64,000 bases of DNA, taken from the NCBI GenBank assembly GCA_964494805.1, contig CAZBST010000003.1:1-64000 (forward strand), written 5' to 3'. Source of the stretch: CAIYOL01 sp964494805. Its GTDB lineage: Bacteria > Planctomycetota > Phycisphaerae > Sedimentisphaerales > Anaerobacaceae. Of the stretch, positions 8,482 to 17,723 are shown in pieces (the stretch's first letter is position 1; every line of letters begins with the position of its first letter). The notes below the pieces were generated by a model. That model saw only the letters and a program-made list of their open reading frames with translations. It searched no databases and was not told the DNA's origin. Both the position numbers and the translations under genes were made by a program.

Positions 8482-11400
8482 AATTGGCCTTTTGCATCAG
8501 TAATCTTGAAACCCTCAAACACGCTATATAAAGTAGGCATCAGAACCAGTGTAATTACTGTCCCGACAACCAGCCCGCCAATTACCGTTATCGCAAACGG
8601 CACCCAAATCTCAGAGCCCTCGCCTCTTGAGAGAGCAAGCGGTATCATCGCCAGAACTGTAGTAGCAGTAGTGCATATCACAGGCCGCATTCTACTGCGG
8701 CCGCCTTCAATGATTGCCGAGTAAACATTAAGACCTCTTCGGCGAAGTATGCCTATAAAGCTAATAAGTACAATACCGTCATTTACTACAATGCCAACCA
8801 TCATAATCAAGGCCAGAAAACTTACAACGCTCAGAGTCTGTCCCGTCAGCGCTAATGCAATAATCACACCCACAATACCAAAAGGAATAGCGATAAATAT
8901 AATAAATGGGTCACGAAGAGATTCGAACTGCGAAGCCATCACCATATATACCAATCCCATACCCAAACCCACAGCAATCATCAGCAGCCGGAATGCCTCT
9001 GCTCTTTCTTTCTCTGCTCCGGCGAATTTATAACTGAAGCCGGGCGGTGCAGGGATGCTATCAAGGACTTTTTTAACATCCTTTACTACCGAACCGAGGT
9101 CCCTGCCGCTAACTTCGCCGGAAACGGTAATATATCGTGCCTGGTCTTTTCGCTCTATCTTGGTCGGTCCCACGCCCTGCTCGATTTTAGCGATATTCGC
9201 CAGACTGACCTGAGCGCCGGTGGGCAAACTGATAAACACATCACGCAAATCCTCAATCCTGTCACGGTCCTGCTCCTGCAGCCGAACTTCTACATCATAT
9301 TCATCACCACCTTCGCGATATTTCGTTGCGGTAGTACCTGCAAAAAATGTTTCTATCGTTTTACCGATAGTTTTAGCGTCAAGTCCCAGCTTCGATGCCT
9401 TTTCACGGTCGACAATAACCTTGATTTCCGGTTTTTCTTCTTTCCTGCTGATTTCAACATCTTGAACACCATCAATTCCTTCTATAGCTTTCTTAACAGA
9501 ATCCGCATATTGGCGAGCCAAATCCATATCATGCCCATAAAGCTCGATGGCCAATTTTCCAGCGCTACCGAACATCATCGCTTCTATCGGGTCTTCCGCA
9601 CTATAGCGGATAGTAACCCCAGGTATATCAGCCGTTATTTTGCGAAGGCGCTTTATAAGGCCAGATGGGGAAATATCCCGCTGCCTTTTAGGCTTCAAGC
9701 TGATAAATAGGATGCCCTTATAGCTTTCTTCCTCCGTAGCGAATTGTCCACCGCCGGCGCCGCCATAAACACCCCAGCGGATAAAGCTATCGCGCCTCTC
9801 AGGGACGCTATTTTCCACTATTTTCTGTAACTGCTGGGCTACAGCACCAGTCCGCTCATAGCGTGTGCCGATTGGCAATTCATAATTTGCAGTTAAACGA
9901 TTCTGGTCCTGCTCAGGGAAAAACTCTGTGCCAATAAAGCCGACAAGCCCGATACTCAAGACAAACAAAACAATACAGAAAATAAAAACCGTCTTGCGAT
10001 TGCTTAGTGACCAATCCAAAAACCTAACATAGAAATCTTCTGTTTTACTCAAGACCTTCTCACCAAACTTATAAAAGAAGTCAAATATAGATTTTGAGGA
10101 ATTAGCATCACGGACTATAAGAATTTTCGAACACGCCATCGGCACCAGCATAAGGGCAGTAAAGAGCGAAGCCACAAGGGCCATTGTTACGATAGCTGCA
10201 AACTGGCCGAACACAATCTTCGTTATTCCTCCGACAAATATAATTGGTAAAAAAATTGAAATAGTCGTAAGGGTAGAAGCAATAACAGCAACGCCAACCT
10301 CATTTGCACCAAAAATTGCACCTTCTTTCGGTCTCTGGCCCTTGGCACGATGACGATTGATGTTATCCACAACAACAATGGCATTATCAACTACAAGACC
10401 AACGGCAACAGCCAAGCTGGCCAGTGAATCGGTATTAATCGTATAATCAAGCAAGTACATCAGCAAAAATGTAATGATGAGCGATGTAGGAATTGCAAGT
10501 GCAACAATAATACTGGCTCGAAGGTCCTGCAGGAAAAAAAGAAGCACTATAAAGACAAAAAAAGCCGCCCAGAAAACCGTGTTACGTAAATTGCCCACTG
10601 AGGCCAATATGAACTCGGAGTTATCCATTACCATCTTCGGTTCAACATCGGGCGGCAAATTCTTTTTTATCTCTTTAAGTTTTTCCCTGACTGCCCGCGC
10701 AACCGCCACCGTATTTTCGCCGCTTTGCTTCTGGACAAAAACAGCCATTGCCTTTTTAGCGTTCATCCGTACCTCATAGGTCCGCTCTTTGAAAAAGTCT
10801 CTTACATCGGCAACATCCTTTAGTTTGACAGGTACGCCATTTCGCTGAGCAACAACAACTTCAGCAACCTCCTGAGGACTGGAAAATTCCTCGGGTGTCC
10901 GCAGCAGATAGTCCTTGTAACCGGTCTTAATATTACCGCCAGGAGTACTGATGTTCTGAGCAGCAAGAGCCGAATTAATCTGTGCAACTGACAAATTCAA
11001 AGCAGCCAGCTTGTCACGGTCGATATCAACGCGAATCTGCCGCTCCAATCCACCTCGAGGCGTTACCGAAGCGACACCTTCGACACGCTTAAGCGGGTCA
11101 ACTATCTCATCATCAACTATCTTCTGCAAATTGGGATAGTTGTCACCTGCAGTAATCGCAATAATCGCAATCGGCATCATTGCAAGGTCAAACTTAAAAA
11201 TAGCCGGATTGTCGGCTTCCTCCGGCAGCATATCCCTAATCAGGTCGATCTTCTCGCGCACGTCGTTTGTACTTTCATCTATTTTCTCACCCCACTTAAA
11301 TTTCAATGTCACCGCTGATATTCCTTCTTTGGACACTGAAACTACCTCATCAACCCCGGATATAGTACTAAGAGTATCCTCCATCGGCTCAGTTATCAGC

Positions 11401-11582
11401 GTTTCCACTTCTTCGGGACCTGCACCCTCATAGGAAGTGATAACTGAAACAGCCGGTATCTCTATATCCGGCATCAAGTCCAATCCCAGCATCGACAATG
11501 ACATCAGACCCAGAGCTATCATTGCTATAAATATCATCGCAGTGGTTACAGGTCTGTTTACAGATAATTGAGCAAGATTCAT
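8478..11582 (-). CDS. RND-family multidrug efflux permease (HAE1-like inner-membrane pump)
   Basis: A 1034-residue inner-membrane proton/drug antiporter, normal length for AcrB/MdtB-type pumps. It starts MNLAQLSVNRPVTTAMIFIAMIALGL (TM1). The periplasmic porter domains are duplicated (residues about 35-330 and 560-865), as are the 12 TM segments. TM4 reads AVAVGLVVDNAIVVVDNI: it keeps the first of the AcrB Asp407/Asp408 proton-relay pair and has Asn in the second place, as in many HAE1 pumps. It lacks the Met-rich metal motifs of CusA-type exporters, so a drug or lipophile pump is more likely. It sits in a tetR-omf-mfp-rnd-PII operon. Confidence 0.95.
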   Translation of the reverse strand: MNLAQLSVNRPVTTAMIFIAMIALGLMSLSMLGLDLMPDIEIPAVSVITSYEGAGPEEVETLITEPMEDTLSTISGVDEVVSVSKEGISAVTLKFKWGEKIDESTNDVREKIDLIRDMLPEEADNPAIFKFDLAMMPIAIIAITAGDNYPNLQKIVDDEIVDPLKRVEGVASVTPRGGLERQIRVDIDRDKLAALNLSVAQINSALAAQNISTPGGNIKTGYKDYLLRTPEEFSSPQEVAEVVVAQRNGVPVKLKDVADVRDFFKERTYEVRMNAKKAMAVFVQKQSGENTVAVARAVREKLKEIKKNLPPDVEPKMVMDNSEFILASVGNLRNTVFWAAFFVFIVLLFFLQDLRASIIVALAIPTSLIITFLLMYLLDYTINTDSLASLAVAVGLVVDNAIVVVDNINRHRAKGQRPKEGAIFGANEVGVAVIASTLTTISIFLPIIFVGGITKIVFGQFAAIVTMALVASLFTALMLVPMACSKILIVRDANSSKSIFDFFYKFGEKVLSKTEDFYVRFLDWSLSNRKTVFIFCIVLFVLSIGLVGFIGTEFFPEQDQNRLTANYELPIGTRYERTGAVAQQLQKIVENSVPERRDSFIRWGVYGGAGGGQFATEEESYKGILFISLKPKRQRDISPSGLIKRLRKITADIPGVTIRYSAEDPIEAMMFGSAGKLAIELYGHDMDLARQYADSVKKAIEGIDGVQDVEISRKEEKPEIKVIVDREKASKLGLDAKTIGKTIETFFAGTTATKYREGGDEYDVEVRLQEQDRDRIEDLRDVFISLPTGAQVSLANIAKIEQGVGPTKIERKDQARYITVSGEVSGRDLGSVVKDVKKVLDSIPAPPGFSYKFAGAEKERAEAFRLLMIAVGLGMGLVYMVMASQFESLRDPFIIFIAIPFGIVGVIIALALTGQTLSVVSFLALIMMVGIVVNDGIVLISFIGILRRRGLNVYSAIIEGGRSRMRPVICTTATTVLAMIPLALSRGEGSEIWVPFAITVIGGLVVGTVITLVLMPTLYSVFEGFKITDAKGQL

Positions 11583-11598
11583 CCTGTTTTTCTACCTT

Positions 11599-12744
11599 TT
11601 AGTCTTTACTTACACCGATTTCTTCCAACTTCACAACCTCGACCTTCATTGCATCTGCCAAGTAATGCATTCCATTAACTACAAGCTTCTCGCCTTGTCT
11701 TAATCCATCAGTTATTTCATATTTGTCTGCCTGCTTTATTCCAATCTTGACAAAACGCTTATGTGCGGTTCCATCCTCCACTATGTAAACATAAGGTTCG
11801 TCTATCTTGCCGCCGAGAACAACATCTCTCGGGATAACAACCACATTGTCTTTGTGGTCTGTAATTAAAGTAACTCTGGCAAACATACCTGGTTTCAACA
11901 GCAATTCATTGTTGTCCATACGTATTTCAATTTGTATAGTGTGCGTTTGTTCATCAAGGGCCGGATAGATTGAATGTACCTTCGCCGTAAATACTTTTTC
12001 GGGCAGCGCATCAACCCTGATTCTCGCAGGTGTGCCGACGAAAATTTGCTCGCTGTATTTCTCGGCAGCAGCTACAACAACTTTTACTGTCTTTATGTCA
12101 GCTAAGGTAACAATACGGTTTCCAGTATTGATTAAATTACCGACGTCAATGTGTTTGGCGGTAACTATTCCGTCGATAGGTGAGATTATTGCGGATTCAC
12201 GCAGATTTATTTCTGCAAGCTCAAGATTGGCCTTAGCTGAACTTAATTTTGCCGCCGCCATCTCCGCAGAAGTTTTGGCCTTGTCTTTAGCTTGCTCCGT
12301 GGCTGAACCACCTTCATAGAGAGCAACCATACGTTTCTTTTCACGTTCGGCATCAGTAAATTCAGCCTCCGCAGCTTGTAGATTGGCTTTGGCGGCTGCG
12401 ACTTCTGCTAAATAAATATCGTGGTCAATAGAGGCAAGCTGCTGGCCCTTTTTAACCTCAACGCCCTCTTCAAGGTTAATCGGAGTTCCTTCATTCGAAA
12501 TAATACTCAAAGACTCGACCCTACCCGGGACCTTAGATGCGATGTCAACAAGCTGATTTGCCTTTATCCAGCCGGTCAGTTCCATCGTCTCTTCTATCGA
12601 ACCGGTGCTCACTGGTTCAATCTCGACCGGAACTACTTTTTCCTCTGTTTTTTCAGGAGGTTTCCGCATAAACGCAAAACGAATGATAAAAAGAGCCAGT
12701 ATAAACGCTGCTATCCAGTATGTAATTTTTTTATCTATTTTCAT
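11599..12744 (-). CDS. RND efflux periplasmic adaptor (membrane fusion protein)
   Basis: A 381-residue HlyD/AcrA-type adaptor that bridges the RND pump and the outer-membrane channel. An N-terminal anchor (YWIAAFILALFIIRFAF, residues about 9-25) is followed by a split lipoyl-like domain (EVKKGQQLASIDHDIYLAEV). Then come an alpha-helical hairpin of Ala/Glu/Lys-rich heptads (about 115-190) and the second half lipoyl AIISPIDGIVTAKHIDVGNLI. A beta-barrel and a membrane-proximal domain follow (LLKPGMFARVTLI, KLVVNGMHYLADAMKVEV). It has a 16-base gap to the permease and 5 bases to the outer-membrane factor, so one transcript is expected. Confidence 0.95.
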   Translation of the reverse strand: MKIDKKITYWIAAFILALFIIRFAFMRKPPEKTEEKVVPVEIEPVSTGSIEETMELTGWIKANQLVDIASKVPGRVESLSIISNEGTPINLEEGVEVKKGQQLASIDHDIYLAEVAAAKANLQAAEAEFTDAEREKKRMVALYEGGSATEQAKDKAKTSAEMAAAKLSSAKANLELAEINLRESAIISPIDGIVTAKHIDVGNLINTGNRIVTLADIKTVKVVVAAAEKYSEQIFVGTPARIRVDALPEKVFTAKVHSIYPALDEQTHTIQIEIRMDNNELLLKPGMFARVTLITDHKDNVVVIPRDVVLGGKIDEPYVYIVEDGTAHKRFVKIGIKQADKYEITDGLRQGEKLVVNGMHYLADAMKVEVVKLEEIGVSKD

Positions 12745-12749
12745 TTTAT

Positions 12750-14240
12750 CTACTCTTGATTTTCATCAATAAAAGTACTTGAAGTTTCTTTACTTAAGGT
12801 TTTCGAAGGACCGACCTTGTTTTCAGATTGTGCGGCTTCAAGAGTTGTCAGAGTTCCCATTGCTTTTTGCAAATCGAGTTTGGCGATTAGATGAGAATAA
12901 ATGGCTTGGTAATAAAGCGATTTTGCCTTGGTCAAAGCCGACTCGGCATCAATTACCTCAACTTGTGTATTGATGCCCTCTCTGTACCCAACATCTGCAA
13001 GACGGTTTCCTTCCTCTGCTCTGGTAAGATTCAGCTTTTGTGACTGAACGAGTTCTTCGGCATCCTCAATGCTCAATAGTGCTTTGGTTAGTTCAAATAG
13101 GGCGGTTTCTTCTGTATCAATTAAATCTATCTGAGATTGTTTAAACTTTGCCTTCTGTTGTATGATTTCGCCTTCGCGGGCAAAACCATCGAATACAGGC
13201 AGCGTGGCCGTAACGCCGGCCTGCCAGGCACGTCCCCATTCAATCATTAGGCTGTTGTGCGGGTCGGGTTTTGCCCAGGTATTATCATAAAAGCCGCTGA
13301 TAGTCGGCCAATATCGGCTCCGGGCAATATTAAGTAACTCCTTCTGATACTTTATATCGAACTGGCGTTCATACAAATCAGGACGATTACGATAGGCAAC
13401 TTCGACTGCCTGCTCCATAGTCATCTTTAGAGGAACGTAGCTCAGCTCATCTGATGGAACAAAATCGCTGTCCTGTGAAATGCCCATTATTTTGAGCAGT
13501 TGTGTTTTGGATATGTTAATGGCATTTTTGTTCTGTATCAGTTCGGCCTGGAAATTTGACAGTTCTACTTCTGCGCGCAGGACGTCAAAATCCGAGGCGA
13601 CGCCGCCGGAACGTTTAAACTTAACATCGTCCAGATGTGCTTGGGCGGAACGAACTGCATCAGCGCTTATCTGGTATAAATGCTGATTAAGAAGAACGTC
13701 ATAATAGGAGCGTTCTGCTTCGTAAATTACATCTTGCGTTGCGGCCCGAACTGTCTGGTCGGTAAGTAGAGAGAACAATCTTCCGGCATTTATCTTGGCT
13801 ATTATTGAGCCGCCGGCAAAAATCGGCTGGGTAACCGTAAGGTCGGCTGAATAGTTATCTAAATCGCCTATCGTAAAACCGGCAATGGATTGAATCTCGT
13901 CAAGCCGCGTATAATTGCCGTTGAAACTTACCGAAGGCAGAATTGCTGAATACGACGTCAGCTCGTTCCCGCGGGCAATCTCCTTTTCCTGGATAACGCG
14001 TTGTAGTGTTTTGTTGTTAACAAGAGTTAGCTTCAGACAATCTTTCAGGCTTAACTGGCCTTTTATTCGTGTTTGAGATTGCTCCTGGACTTCTCTTTGG
14101 CTTTTCCACTGGCGATAAGCAATGTCTCTGGATAAAGTTGCCTCCTTGTAAAACTCTTCGCTGCTGGTACAGCCGGCCAATTGAATTAAAAGCAGCATAC
14201 ACAGCACAAGCAAAGCGTGTTTTGGTCGTTCAATTTTCAT
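12750..14240 (-). CDS. TolC-family outer-membrane efflux lipoprotein
   Basis: A 496-residue outer-membrane factor that completes the tripartite pump. The signal peptide ends in lipobox LAGC (Cys24), so it is lipid-anchored like OprM. The two-fold repeated TolC architecture is visible. Each half has long helices rich in Ala/Gln/Glu (for example LSLKDCLKLTLVNNKTLQRVIQE and MTMEQAVEVAYRNRPDLYE) flanking beta-strand segments such as PSVSFNGNYTRL and PTISGFYDNTW. It is the second gene of the TetR-led operon. The charged C-terminal 35 residues are not part of the barrel/helix domain. Confidence 0.93.
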   Translation of the reverse strand: MKIERPKHALLVLCMLLLIQLAGCTSSEEFYKEATLSRDIAYRQWKSQREVQEQSQTRIKGQLSLKDCLKLTLVNNKTLQRVIQEKEIARGNELTSYSAILPSVSFNGNYTRLDEIQSIAGFTIGDLDNYSADLTVTQPIFAGGSIIAKINAGRLFSLLTDQTVRAATQDVIYEAERSYYDVLLNQHLYQISADAVRSAQAHLDDVKFKRSGGVASDFDVLRAEVELSNFQAELIQNKNAINISKTQLLKIMGISQDSDFVPSDELSYVPLKMTMEQAVEVAYRNRPDLYERQFDIKYQKELLNIARSRYWPTISGFYDNTWAKPDPHNSLMIEWGRAWQAGVTATLPVFDGFAREGEIIQQKAKFKQSQIDLIDTEETALFELTKALLSIEDAEELVQSQKLNLTRAEEGNRLADVGYREGINTQVEVIDAESALTKAKSLYYQAIYSHLIAKLDLQKAMGTLTTLEAAQSENKVGPSKTLSKETSSTFIDENQE

Positions 14241-14257
14241 ATCTTCGGCTCACCTTC

Positions 14258-14938
14258 TCATGTCGTTTTTTCGCCTGCACAGGCCCGAATCCCAGCCGCT
14301 GAAAATTTGATAATATGGTCAATCATTTCAGATAAATCGAAAATCGGCAAATTACCGCCATTACATTGCCCGAACATAGTTCTTACTCGCACTGCATGTA
14401 TCAATTGGCCGACGATGGAAAAAACTATTAGAGCTGTTCGTGATTCCTGCAGGCCGAGGCAGGTTTTAAGCAGGGCTTTCTGCATAGCGCCAAAAGTCGG
14501 TTTAATTACCTCATCAGCGAACATATCCTGTGGCAAGTGTCTATCCAGCATTTCCCGCATCATAAGCTTCAGAAGTCTGGTGCTCCTGGTTTCATCCACC
14601 AATGAGCCAATAAATGTTTCTGCGAATGATCTTAGAAGGTTTTCCAGACTGGGATTGCCCTGATTTTCTGACATCACTTTTTCAATGCTTGCGAGTTGGT
14701 TGTTTCGCAGCAAAAGCAGATTATGACGCCAGACTTCGGTGTATAATTTTTCTTTGCTGCCAAAATGATAATTGACCGCAGCGACGTTGCAGTTGGCTTC
14801 GGCGGTTATATCTCGGACACTGGTGTCGGCAAAACCGCGTTCACTGAACAATTTCTCAGCTGCATCGAGTAGTCGATTCCTGACATCCTTTGTAGAAACC
14901 TCATTTTTAGACTGAAAATTGGCATTTTGGTCTGCCAT
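14258..14938 (-). CDS. TetR/AcrR-family transcriptional repressor of the RND operon
   Basis: About 226 residues. The N-terminal TetR helix-turn-helix is clear: RNRLLDAAEKLFSERGFADTSVRDITAEANCNVAAVNYHFGSKEKLYTEVW. The C-terminal ligand-binding part resembles the CerR/YbiH-type C-terminal domain (LMMREMLDRHLPQDMF). The start was chosen at ATG 14936-14938 (MADQ) because AAGGAG lies six bases upstream; a longer in-frame start lacks this. It is the first gene of the efflux operon, so it probably represses its own transcript. Two 12-bp inverted repeats in its promoter are the likely operators. The inducer is unknown. Confidence 0.9.
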   Translation of the reverse strand: MADQNANFQSKNEVSTKDVRNRLLDAAEKLFSERGFADTSVRDITAEANCNVAAVNYHFGSKEKLYTEVWRHNLLLLRNNQLASIEKVMSENQGNPSLENLLRSFAETFIGSLVDETRSTRLLKLMMREMLDRHLPQDMFADEVIKPTFGAMQKALLKTCLGLQESRTALIVFSIVGQLIHAVRVRTMFGQCNGGNLPIFDLSEMIDHIIKFSAAGIRACAGEKTT

Positions 14939-14970
14939 AAGTTTCTCCTTAAACGGACGTTTCAAACTAA

Positions 14971-14999
14971 AGTATAAAACAGTTGTTTGGCTTAGTCAA
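14971..14999 (-). promoter_or_regulatory. Sigma-70-type promoter of the tetR-RND operon
   Basis: On the minus strand, TTGACT (14994-14999) and TATACT (14971-14976) are separated by exactly 17 bases. This is close to consensus, 33 bases upstream of the chosen tetR ATG. No other gene separates it from tetR, so it should drive the whole efflux operon. Confidence 0.75.
14977..14988. promoter_or_regulatory. Candidate TetR operator (inverted repeat inside the promoter)
   Basis: AAACAGTTGTTT is a perfect 5-bp inverted repeat around two bases, lying wholly between the -35 and -10 hexamers. A bound TetR dimer would block RNA polymerase. A second repeat of the same build, AAACGGACGTTT (14951-14962), lies just downstream of the expected start of transcription, 26 bases centre to centre. 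Position and symmetry are seen; binding is inferred. Confidence 0.5.
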
Positions 15000-15173
15000 G
15001 TTTTTTTCGAAAGTTTTTAGATATTTCCAAAAAGCAGGTTTTTATGGAGTCAAAGGGTGTTTTCAGACTGGATAATTATGTTAGAGATTTGATTTGACGG
15101 GGTTGAAAAGATTGGTTATAAAAAGTTGAGAGCTTTAAAGCGAAGTGCAAAGACAAGCTAACTGGGATAAAAA

Positions 15174-15407
15174 ATGGACATTACATATAAAATACTGATT
15201 GCCGCGGTAATAATAGTGATAGTGGGGTGGATAGCATACGGAATATGGTGGTATAGAGTGCTGCAGGAGGAAAAAAAGCAGCCGAATAAAAAGACAGAAC
15301 ACTTGGAAAAGGTGAAAAAGTCGTTCGAAGAGTACACAAAGAAGATGGCTGAGTTCAAATTAAAACCGCATGAACGAAAAGAGAGGGATCCTCACAAGTG
15401 GAGTTAG
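15174..15407 (+). CDS. Small single-pass membrane protein, unknown function
   Basis: A 77-residue protein with one N-terminal membrane helix (ILIAAVIIVIVGWIAYGIWWY, about residues 7-27). A highly charged Lys/Glu-rich cytoplasmic-type tail follows (EHLEKVKKSFEEYTKKMAEF), predicted helical. The ATG at 15174 is preceded only by a weak GGGA. It is transcribed away from the tetR operon. No family was recognised. The composition is that of a real membrane protein rather than random translation, but confidence is moderate. Confidence 0.6.
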   Translation: MDITYKILIAAVIIVIVGWIAYGIWWYRVLQEEKKQPNKKTEHLEKVKKSFEEYTKKMAEFKLKPHERKERDPHKWS

Positions 15408-15452
15408 GCTGTTAAACGGGGGATTGGGCAATTGAGATTGGTGCGGTCTCTA

Positions 15453-16196
15453 TTACTTTACTTCTACTGAGGCGTTTGCATCGAAGGGATTTGTTCTCAT
15501 TGCCAGTGAGAATAGGTAGGGGTAGTCTTGCTTAAGGTGTTTCATATATTCCAGCCATTGGGTAAGCAATTGATGGTAAGCCCGTTTTATATCGCCAGCC
15601 AGATGTTCATAGTCCGAATCGGGCAATTTTGTCAAGTCGGTCCTGTGCGCCAGCTCATCGGTTAAATGAAAGACCGCCCACAGCAAGTTCGTGAATGATT
15701 CGTGCTCAAGCAAATTAGGATTTTCCAGCAGGGTGAGCAGAAACTGTCTTTTGGAAACGAGGAAATCCCTTGTTTCATCGAGAGGTTCCTTTTTGCTGTT
15801 TATATCGCTTTGACGGGTTCGTATATTTTTGCCGACTTTCATAAAATCCTTCTTCGACCAGTCTTTTGTTACAACAAGCTGCTGAGCGATGTCGGATGCC
15901 TTAGGGTCGAAGCGGGAGAATATTTTTAACAGCTCCGTTCCGACCTCGCTGAAGAATGTTCCTATTACCATATTTAGCTTTTTTCGGATTGACTGCTTTT
16001 CTCTATAAACGAGCAGGCGGTGCAGGACGAGCATCACTATCAAGACGTCAATAAAGAGAAAAGCGATATCGCCGATAAGATATATAAAAATATGATGGAG
16101 GTCTCTGAAAATAAAATAGTGGATAAAATAGAAAAGCACCGACAGTAGAATCAGGATTAAGGCGAGGATGATTTGCCAATTAAAAAAACGCTTCAT
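15453..16196 (-). CDS. Two-helix membrane protein of unknown function
   Basis: A 247-residue protein with two N-terminal membrane helices (IILALILILLSVLFYFIHYFIF and IYLIGDIAFLFIDVLIVMLVL, residues about 9-60). A mostly helical soluble domain follows, of roughly 185 residues with Trp- and Asp-rich motifs such as FHLTDELAHRTDLTKLPDSDYEHLAGDI. Proteins of this look are widespread as conserved hypotheticals; I do not recognise a named domain. It follows the ZIP transporter by 25 bases on the same strand and is probably co-transcribed with it. Confidence 0.75.
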   Translation of the reverse strand: MKRFFNWQIILALILILLSVLFYFIHYFIFRDLHHIFIYLIGDIAFLFIDVLIVMLVLHRLLVYREKQSIRKKLNMVIGTFFSEVGTELLKIFSRFDPKASDIAQQLVVTKDWSKKDFMKVGKNIRTRQSDINSKKEPLDETRDFLVSKRQFLLTLLENPNLLEHESFTNLLWAVFHLTDELAHRTDLTKLPDSDYEHLAGDIKRAYHQLLTQWLEYMKHLKQDYPYLFSLAMRTNPFDANASVEVK

Positions 16197-16221
16197 TATT
16201 TTTTCTCCTGTTTAATGCAAT

Positions 16222-17031
16222 CTAAGCAAAGGCCACATCGAGAATCATCATAACGAGAAATCCCAATATGGTTCCGGCGGTGGCCAAGTCGGTATTTTTA
16301 TTGCGCTGGGATTCAGGGATGACTTCTTCAACGACTACGAAAATCATAGCTCCCGCGGCGAAAGCCAGGGCGTAGGGCAACAAAGGTCTGGCCAACAAGA
16401 CGGCGGCGGCACCGGCAATGGCGGCAATGGGTTCAACTATCGCAGATAACTGGCCGTACCAAAAGCTTTTTAAACGAGATAGGCCTTCACGGCGGAGGGG
16501 GACGGAGACGGCAAGACCTTCGGGGAAATTCTGGATTCCTATTCCGACCGCCAGGGCGATAGCGGTGGGCAAGGTAGCCGAAGGGAATCCTGCCGCGACT
16601 GCGCCGAAGGCGACGCCGACAGCCAATCCTTCGGGGATATTGTGCAGGGTTATGGCGGTGACGAGCAGGGTGCTTCTTCGCCAGGAAGTTTTGATGCCTT
16701 CCGACTCTTCCATTGGGAAGCCGATATGGAGATGCGGCAATACCTTATCGATTAATCTTAAGAAGATTGTTCCCAGCAGAAAGCCTACGGCAGCGGGTAT
16801 CCAGGGGGCGATACGATGATCCTGAGACATCTCGATAGCAGGCGCCAGCAAAGACCAGAAGCTGGCGGCAATCATAACTCCGCCTGCGAAGCCGAGCATA
16901 GAGTCGAGGATTTTTTGGGAAACCGTTTTTGTGGTAAATACGACAGCGGCTCCTGCGGCGGTGAGAAACCAGGTAAAAAGTCCGGCGACGAGGGCCTGGA
17001 GAACGGGATGAATGTTTTCAATCCAATTCAT
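16222..17031 (-). CDS. ZIP-family divalent metal transporter
   Basis: A 269-residue, eight-helix inner-membrane transporter that imports zinc, iron or manganese. The two metal-binding helices carry the family motifs: HNIPEGLAVGVAFG in TM4 (about residue 130) and QNFPEGLAVSVPL in TM5 (about 167). EEVIPES occurs near the end. A histidine loop is short here (HLHIG). It belongs to the bacterial GufA-like branch by layout. It lies downstream of the DPSL gene but separated by a strong terminator, so it probably has its own promoter within 17032-17090. Substrate metal cannot be told from sequence. Confidence 0.9.
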   Translation of the reverse strand: MNWIENIHPVLQALVAGLFTWFLTAAGAAVVFTTKTVSQKILDSMLGFAGGVMIAASFWSLLAPAIEMSQDHRIAPWIPAAVGFLLGTIFLRLIDKVLPHLHIGFPMEESEGIKTSWRRSTLLVTAITLHNIPEGLAVGVAFGAVAAGFPSATLPTAIALAVGIGIQNFPEGLAVSVPLRREGLSRLKSFWYGQLSAIVEPIAAIAGAAAVLLARPLLPYALAFAAGAMIFVVVEEVIPESQRNKNTDLATAGTILGFLVMMILDVAFA

Positions 17032-17089
17032 CGTATGCTGTGGATTATATGTCGTTTGTTTATCTGATACAACGGGTTACATTTTGAAA

Positions 17090-17130
17090 AAATACGGAGG
17101 GTCATCCAGAAAAGGCGGAGATGACCCTCC
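17090..17130 (-). terminator. Rho-independent terminator of the DPSL gene
   Basis: A perfect 11-bp stem (GGAGGGTCATC at 17096-17106 pairing with GATGACCCTCC at 17120-17130) with a 13-base loop, followed on the minus strand by GTATTTTTTC. It begins ten bases after the DPSL stop and insulates the ZIP gene. The plus strand also shows TTTTT after the stem, but no plus-strand gene feeds it. Confidence 0.85.
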
Positions 17131-17139
17131 TTTTTGAGG

Positions 17140-17691
17140 TCATTTCAGGAACTTTGAGACGAAAGGAGAAGTTTCGCCACGGCGCAGGAAGTGGCCTGAC
17201 GGTCCTTCGCCAAGGAACTCGGAGAACCAGGATTCGTGCTCGATTTCCTCGTTGAGAATTGCGAGGGCCAAATCATACGTCCTGTGGTCTTTGCCTGCGG
17301 TCATATTGCAGATTGCGGTGTAGCCCCTGACAGCGCATCGTTCTGCGTTGACGAGCACTTTGAGTATTGCTTCGACATCTGTGGGGTCTTTCGGGAGGTC
17401 AGCCGGGGGGCAGGCGGACATGTCGTGGAACTCCTTCATACGGCCGGGCAGTTTTCCACCAAGTTCATAGATGCGGGGCATCAGGGCTTCAAAGTGGTTG
17501 CGGTCCTCGATTCTTGCCGTCTCGGCGATTTCCTTGATTCCTTCGCCTTTTAAGCCGATAAGGTTTGCGCGAAGGATTGTGTAATAGTAATAGGTGGTAA
17601 GCTCAGCAGAGGCGTTTTTCACCAGCAGTGTCAACAATTTGTCCAAAGCTATTCCGGATTTTTTCACCATTTCAATTGCTACTTTTGCCAT
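17140..17691 (-). CDS. Dps-like thioferritin (DPSL), ferritin-superfamily peroxide/iron protein
   Basis: A 183-residue ferritin-like four-helix protein. Metal-ligand pattern: Glu30 (NASAELTTYYYY), Glu62/His66 (RIEDRNHFE), Glu117 (NAERC) and ILNEEIEHESWF (Glu149, His152). Cys94 (SACPP) and Cys119 (AERCAV) are 25 residues apart, exactly the spacing of the disulfide pair in Sulfolobus DPSL. This separates it from true Dps and bacterioferritin. DPSL proteins form 12-mers that oxidise iron with hydrogen peroxide and protect DNA. The gene directly follows a fur/perR-like gene and shares its upstream box. The ATG is preceded by AAGGAG. Confidence 0.85.
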   Translation of the reverse strand: MAKVAIEMVKKSGIALDKLLTLLVKNASAELTTYYYYTILRANLIGLKGEGIKEIAETARIEDRNHFEALMPRIYELGGKLPGRMKEFHDMSACPPADLPKDPTDVEAILKVLVNAERCAVRGYTAICNMTAGKDHRTYDLALAILNEEIEHESWFSEFLGEGPSGHFLRRGETSPFVSKFLK

Positions 17692-17723
17692 TTTTCAGTC
17701 TCCTTTTTAATAATATTTCTTAA

